64,000 nucleotides of DNA. Origin: Casuarina equisetifolia. Taxonomy: Eukaryota; Streptophyta; Magnoliopsida; Fagales; Casuarinaceae. The position numbers and the translations under genes were made by a program. Below are positions 58,701 through 64,000 of the stretch, in pieces. The stretch covers positions 6,433,931 to 6,497,930 of the forward strand of contig CM052357.1 in NCBI GenBank assembly GCA_028551475.1, given 5' to 3'. The notes under the pieces are model-generated. The model was not told where the DNA came from. It did no database searches and was given only the letters and a program-made list of their open reading frames with translations. Each line of letters begins with the position of its first letter. The first letter of the stretch is position 1.

Positions 58701-59788
58701 TCTCATCAAATCAGCATGAATAACCATTTTGTCGTACTTTTCTAATGCAACGGATTATATGCAAAGCTATACAGACTTAAAAAGTTAACCCCACCAAATT
58801 AATTCAGAAGATCATCCTTCCACTCATACCAATAAGCTCATAATCTATACCATACCTCATCATCTCGTTCAAGTGAGCCATGGCCCTGAAAGATATTAAA
58901 ACAAAATCCATAAGTAAATGATCATTTATTGGAAAATGAATAGTAATCGGACACAAGTAACACAGTAGAAATGGTTATAGTAGTATGAATCAGAGGAGCA
59001 AGTTTATGAAACATAGAAGAAAACAAAAACTGGATAATCAAAAGCAAGTGCTTAACATCTGGCAAATTTAGACAAAAAAAAAAACTAATGGAAGATAACC
59101 AGAGAATACAAATTAAAGCAAAAATTGGCTTCCAAGTTGGATAAACAAGCATCAATTTCAATATTGTGCACTTAATCAAGAAAAAAGCATCTCAAGGGTT
59201 TCAAACTTATCAAGACAAAAACAAATATAAACCCTAAACCCTAAACAAATAATATAAAGGAAAAAGGTCACTAGGTGTCCATGATGTCGGTATTGTAACA
59301 TATATCTCACATTACAAACTCAATGAATTTCCAAATCAAATATAAAACAGCCAAGCATATCTTGTCATTAATATCATTAGATATGGTAAAGCCAACTAGG
59401 AATAAAGATTAATCTACACCTTTCATAGTGGAAGACTCTCACTTTATCCTAGTAATCAAGGGTAGCATCACTTAACTAAAGAAATAACTGCAAGCCAGGA
59501 TTTTCCAAGATTGTCAAGTTAATTATCTGATCTCAAGATCCTCAAGTGATGTTTTCTATACATGTTAGGAGAAGACAAGAAACGGCTCAAATAGGAAACG
59601 TTGGTTAGTTGTTCCTAACGAGAGCACCACAAGGAACAGACGAATTAGAGCAGGGATATAAGATTATTCTGTATTTATTTAAGTTTTCTGGGTGCAGTTT
59701 TGGGTTAAATTCTTACTAACATGATTAATGCACAAGCCTTGAAGTCTGCCCGCCCCCCCCACCCCCAAAAAAAAAAAAATGAAGAAGA

Positions 59789-59822
<34 letters not shown>

Positions 59823-62800
59823 AAGAAACGAAATTTCCATTTAGCTTTCCAGTTCTTATCTGTCAAATTTGCTGCAAGCATGTGCACATGGTTTTACAAA
59901 ATCATTCAGCACTTACCATCCAAGGAAAAAAAAAAAAAGTAATTTCTTAAAGCTTCATCCAATCTTTTTCTTGGGAATAGATGAAAGCTAAAAAGGTGGG
60001 TCTTGCGTTATGCTCTTACCATTAGACTTATGAGTCATTTGTCAACAACTTGCTTACTCTTTGCAGGTACAGTAAATGACTAACTCTACCAGTATGGAAA
60101 TATGATACCCCTCCCCCTTTCTTTCGTTACGACTACCATAGAAACCTCAAGTTTCCATTTCATACATCCACTTAACGTATTTGTTTATCACTAAAAAGTA
60201 TTCTTAAGAACTCAATAGGTCCTACATGAAAAGTTCTAAAAGGCACCTCATCCATATCATCATTACTGTAAATTCCATATCGAAAAGCCTGGTTTAAGTT
60301 ATTTGCGAGGGCTGCCACATCATAGTCTCTGTCTTGGTAATCATCATCATCACTATCCCTAGTCCGATCTTGCAGTGCTGTTGGCCGCCTGTAAAAGATT
60401 TAGGATGCAAATATGAGGAAGAAAAAGAGAGAGACAACAAGATGCAATATCATCATCGACAAAGAGATGTTTAAGGATAGCAGCTAAATTCTCAATTTTA
60501 TTTATCTAGAGTCTCAAGTGTTGATAGGATAAGCATTTGCAACGGTTACTTGTAGCTCTAACCGTGCCTGTCTTACCTCACAGTGACAACCCCAGTTGAG
60601 ATAAAATCAACATTGCCTCAGAACAGCTCACATCATAAGCAATTAAACAAGTTAACTCTATTTAATAAATAGAAAACTATCGACAAAAAACGGAGGTCAC
60701 AGTCAGAATAAAGCAAAAAAATGACTTTTGCAAGCAGAAGTGGTTCCGACATACCATTGCTGATTGTATGACAAAGCAACAAACTATTACAGTATTTTAT
60801 AACTTATTGACGCAATTCAGTCTCATACACGAGTAGTTGAGTGATGCTGCATGATGGGAAAAGGCACCACAAGCATTCATACATGATATTTTATTGACAA
60901 GCTAAACATGCATCCAGTGGATATTGCCCCTGAGATCTCACCCTCCAACCACATCTTACTGGAATTCCATTTGAAGTAAAAGACATACATACCACAGTTT
61001 GGATACATAGGATCGGTTCCCGAAGTGTATGGTTTTCAACCATGTGGCAGAAGGGGTGTTCATTTGCAACCAAATTAATAGATTTGTTAGAAGATAATCT
61101 TGTCTACCAGATACAACATTTTAATTCCATTCACTTTAACCCTTAATCAAAAACACCTTGAACCGAAGTCACAAGAGCAAGATGAGGTACAATATTTAAA
61201 CTGAACATACCCACAGGCCCATTGATAGACATTTTCCACTGCGTTCCGTGTTGCTAGAACATTTGTATGCCAATCAGTCCATTCACTATTTTCCTGTCAA
61301 AAGAAAAACAGCCCAAAAAAGAATTTTTAAGACGAAAACGATTGACAGGAAAAAACCTGTAGGATCAGTTTCAAATTGCTGTTCAATAACTGCCCTGCAC
61401 TTAAATAAGTAACTGCAGCCAAAAGTGGCTGTGTACGATAGAACCAGCAGAAGAAGAGAATTTGCGATTAAAAACTTTCGATAAAAAACCTGTCAAAACT
61501 TAAATCTCAACAATAGATCTCACTCAAACATAATTGGAGCAGCCAGAAAAACCAAATTTAGTAAAATGACTTTAAGGCCAAGAGATATCATACGGATGTT
61601 GATAATAACATGAAGTTCTAATGTAACTTGTATAAAAGTGATGGCACCAAAGGGGTAGATAACTACAACAACAAAGACTACTATTGGAGACATAGGAGTA
61701 CACCTGCAAATACGCCTGAATCTCACTGTTGCTGTTCCCCATTTGTACAAGTTTGTTAGATATACGAGTTAAGTGCCCAATATTCCCTATCCTTGGTGGT
61801 GATCTACCTTCAGCGGGGAAAGTTGGCTGCAGAAAAGAATTGAAAAAGAATTTAATGTAAAATACTGTTTTGAAATTTGGCAAGAATATACCAAAATATT
61901 TATATTAAAAGAACAGAAAAAAGATCTAATATCTGTCTGGAGACGGACAAACCAACTACTTACAGAGGACAGGACCATTACCTTGTTTATGTCAGTTGCC
62001 AATTTAAAATTCTTTTCAGCATCAAGAATTCTCCCAACAAGATTACATTCATGTAGAAGATGTTTGATAAAAGGAGCATTCTTGCTCTCCAAACACGACA
62101 TTAGTATGTTCTCTATGTGATGATGCAGGAAGTTATTATAAGGGTACCTTCACAAGCGAACAGAGGAATAAGGATTGCAGGACATCACACTTCCAGGGTA
62201 ACAGATTTTTTTTTATAATTTTTTTTAACTTACTCAAAAAACAAGTCTAAAATTCTCTGTACAGCTCCAAGGCGAATCAATTCCTTCTCAGCAGCTTCAC
62301 TGCCAACTGTGACTAGAACTGAGATGAACTCGACAATCTGGGAAATTCCATGGTCAGCAATAATCAACACAAAGTTGAAAACAATGGGTAATCAGCTGCT
62401 GGGAATATAAGAAAATATGTAGTTCGGGTTCAGCTAATATGTTAGGAACAGCAGCACAAACTAATATGACTATAACAAAAGCAGGCTCAGGGAACAAAGA
62501 AAAGTAGGACAGCAAAATATTCAACTTATGCCAACCAAATAGGGTCTCAAAAACTCAACAAACAATACCTTTAGACGATGTTTTCCAAGAGGTGGTTGTA
62601 ACTTGCCATAAGTAGTTAACAGCACATTCTCTGAAGATGAAACATCCAAAAGCTTCAATAATTCACCTGCAGCACAAAATCTGATCAATTAATGTTCTAT
62701 CATAGATAAAAAGACACGTTTAGAAATGATCAGATGAATAGCATCTTCCCTCCCGTTTCACCAAGATAATATTTACAAATAGCTTCTTACTCATAAATCC

Positions 62801-63646
62801 CTAAATTTTTAATTCCCTATTATCACCAGTAGTATCCCATCAATTCAGCCGCTACATCTTCCACCGTCAGTCTCAGCATTGCAGGTCTAAGTTCCTAATA
62901 TGGATTCTTGTGGAGCTAGTCCTAAGAATATGTGAAACTACTGAATCCAACAACCAGGGCTTCTTCAATAATTTCTAGAATACATGCATCCTTAAACAGA
63001 GTTTAACAGTAAACCCACTGGCAGTTATTTAACAGTAAACCCCTTTGTAAATGGCATCCTCAATTTCCCGTTGTGAGAGTAAATGTAAAAACCCAATTCA
63101 AACAGAAATTTTAGGATAGATAGTGTAAATCCAAATGCCAAGGCAATGGCCGATAGAAATTTAATGGAAAAGGTACTAGTAAGGTAATACAGCGATAGTT
63201 CCCAAAGAGAGGAAGAGTCAAATTAACTGAAAATACAAAAGAGATAATTAGATAAACCTTACCTAGGCTTTCCAACATGCCTTCAACTGTTTCTGGACTA
63301 GCAGTTACTGTAGATCCCTGAGTTATTTGGCGGTTGTATGTGTGATATGCCCCAAAGGATAGCCTCTTAGGATCTAACAAGGATATGCACACTGACAACG
63401 AGTTAACCAGGACAGATTTTGGCCGTGAATCTTCCAAAGCATGACGAAATAATCTTCCTATAAAACTGCAGATGTAAAAGCACATAGACATTAGAAAAAC
63501 AATGGACCAGCCACAGTACATTTTTCCCCAACTTGAGAGATTAAATACTACCTAGGGCTGGAGATTTTAGCAGAAAGCCCAGGTGGAGCAAATCGTGTAA
63601 TAGCACAAAGTGTTTCCGCTACATTGACATGAACTTCAGGAGAGTC
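55709..63646 (-). CDS. SAPS-domain (SIT4-associated) PP6 regulatory subunit, 3' 11 exons; 5' part beyond the window
   Basis: Minus-strand exons in order: 63646-63552, 63465-63263, 62666-62569, 62337-62234, 62147-61982, 61826-61704, 61293-61211, 60388-60247, 58885-58856, 57881-57811 and 56324-55709. They join in frame to 576 residues plus stop, starting in phase 0 at DSPEVHVNVAETLCAITR. The protein is the SAPS-type regulatory subunit of PP6-like phosphatases, related to yeast Sap proteins that bind Sit4, and is cytosolic or nuclear. Seen motifs include LFRHALEDS, LLDPKR, the APFIKHLLHECNLVGRIL block, RIGNIGHLTRISNKLVQMGN, WACGRPTALQDRTRDSD and SGSLFTNSNWFAFEDD. The last exon codes a low-complexity acidic/Ser-rich tail with PPEWVEWRE. 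All junctions are GT-AG. The 63262-62667 and 60246-58886 introns are large, and the first is about 600 bp. The first exons of the family (MFW...EEELL) are not in the window. It faces CPSF30 tail to tail, as I recall for AT1G30460/AT1G30470. Confidence 0.93.
58856..58885 (-). other. 30-bp micro-exon of the SAPS gene
   Basis: Exon coding ten residues (GHGSLERDDE) between the introns ending at 58886 and starting at 58855. It has a TTTCAG acceptor and a GAG/GTATGG donor. It lies in the acidic region between NDDMDE and DVYFDDESAEVV, and its length keeps the frame, so it can be skipped without a frameshift. Confidence 0.75.
59776..59822 (+). repeat. (GAA)n/(AG)n microsatellite in a SAPS intron
   Basis: AAGAAGAAG followed by about 14 AG units. 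It is preceded by a C-run and an A-run (59750-59780). It lies in the intron between the 60247 and 58885 exon edges. Confidence 0.9.
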
Positions 63647-64000
63647 CTGTAAAATCCATATCCATAGATGCTTGCTTAATTAGTCACATAGATCGTACTC
63701 ATTATCAACAAGACCCTACAACCAACATAAGCTTGCAGAATTCAAAAGTGTATGTACACAAACTCATGTTTGTGAAATGTGTAATACGATATTGCCATAA
63801 GACTGTGAAGAACCATTTAATATGATATGGACATATTGCCGCATATTAAAATCCCATTTTCGGATTTTTCTCTAGCACCTCTCCATTCCATCACAGAACA
63901 GTAAAAATCCAAGCAATGCTGCACAATAGCATGGTTCGAAAGAACATCTCCTCTCTAGAGACCAAAACCATAGCTGTGCATCACATGACATCATGTAACA
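63647..64000 (-). other. SAPS gene intron reaching the right edge
   Basis: No exon of the SAPS family was recognised between the acceptor at 63647 and the end of the window. The preceding exons must lie further right. Confidence 0.6.

Noticed and set aside
1-64000. CRISPR arrays, operons or bacterial features
   Set aside because: The sequence is plant nuclear DNA with spliced genes. The repeats seen are tandem or dispersed plant repeats.

Overview
The window is nuclear DNA of a flowering plant, most likely a woody core eudicot (rosid-type tree; species not identifiable from sequence alone). The grounds are spliced genes with GT-AG introns, a TIR-type NLR relic, plant-specific CPSF30 with a YTH domain, an ACD11-type lipid-transfer family, and decayed Ty1/copia and Ty3/gypsy elements in AT-rich intergenic DNA.

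The backbone is an ancestral gene row AIR9 - ACD11 - CPSF30 - SAPS (PP6 regulatory subunit). The ACD11-CPSF30 part has been copied several times. From left to right: (A) 0.5-1.8 kb, a relic of ACD11 exon 4 plus the CPSF30 upstream region, abutting minus-strand AIR9 exon relics (1.8-3.8 kb). Next is a TIR-NBS-LRR pseudogene on the minus strand (6.4-10.3 kb) and an old copia element (10.95-15.6 kb). (B) 16.0-22.0 kb, an intact 4-exon ACD11 gene with a solo copia LTR in its 5' leader, followed by a truncated CPSF30 first exon. A copia-type LTR/gag remnant follows (22.0-23.3 kb). (B') 23.3-25.0 kb, relics of ACD11 exons 3-4 and CPSF30 exon 1, then a gypsy fossil (25.0-26.9 kb). (C) 29.2-32.1 kb, a compact intact ACD11 gene and a CPSF30 intron/exon relic. 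A 2.5-unit tandem repeat of about 0.9 kb units follows (33.7-36.0 kb), then a minus-strand copia fragment. (D) 38.8-53.4 kb, an intact ACD11 gene followed by the only complete CPSF30 gene (7 exons, 691 codons). The right end (55.7 kb to the edge) holds the 3' 11 exons of a SAPS-domain protein phosphatase 6 regulatory subunit gene, convergent with CPSF30.

All three intact ACD11 copies assemble, with clean splice sites, into 205-residue proteins that keep the lipid-headgroup residues known for Arabidopsis ACD11 (D60, K64, R99, R103 and the His of the HH pair). Every extra copy of CPSF30 is broken. So the duplication unit carried both genes, but only ACD11 was kept in several copies. In Arabidopsis ACD11 loss triggers cell death through a TNL (LAZ5), which makes a TNL relic beside an expanded ACD11 cluster worth noting. 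CPSF30 (m6A-reading polyadenylation factor) and the SAPS subunit are housekeeping genes outside the duplicated part.
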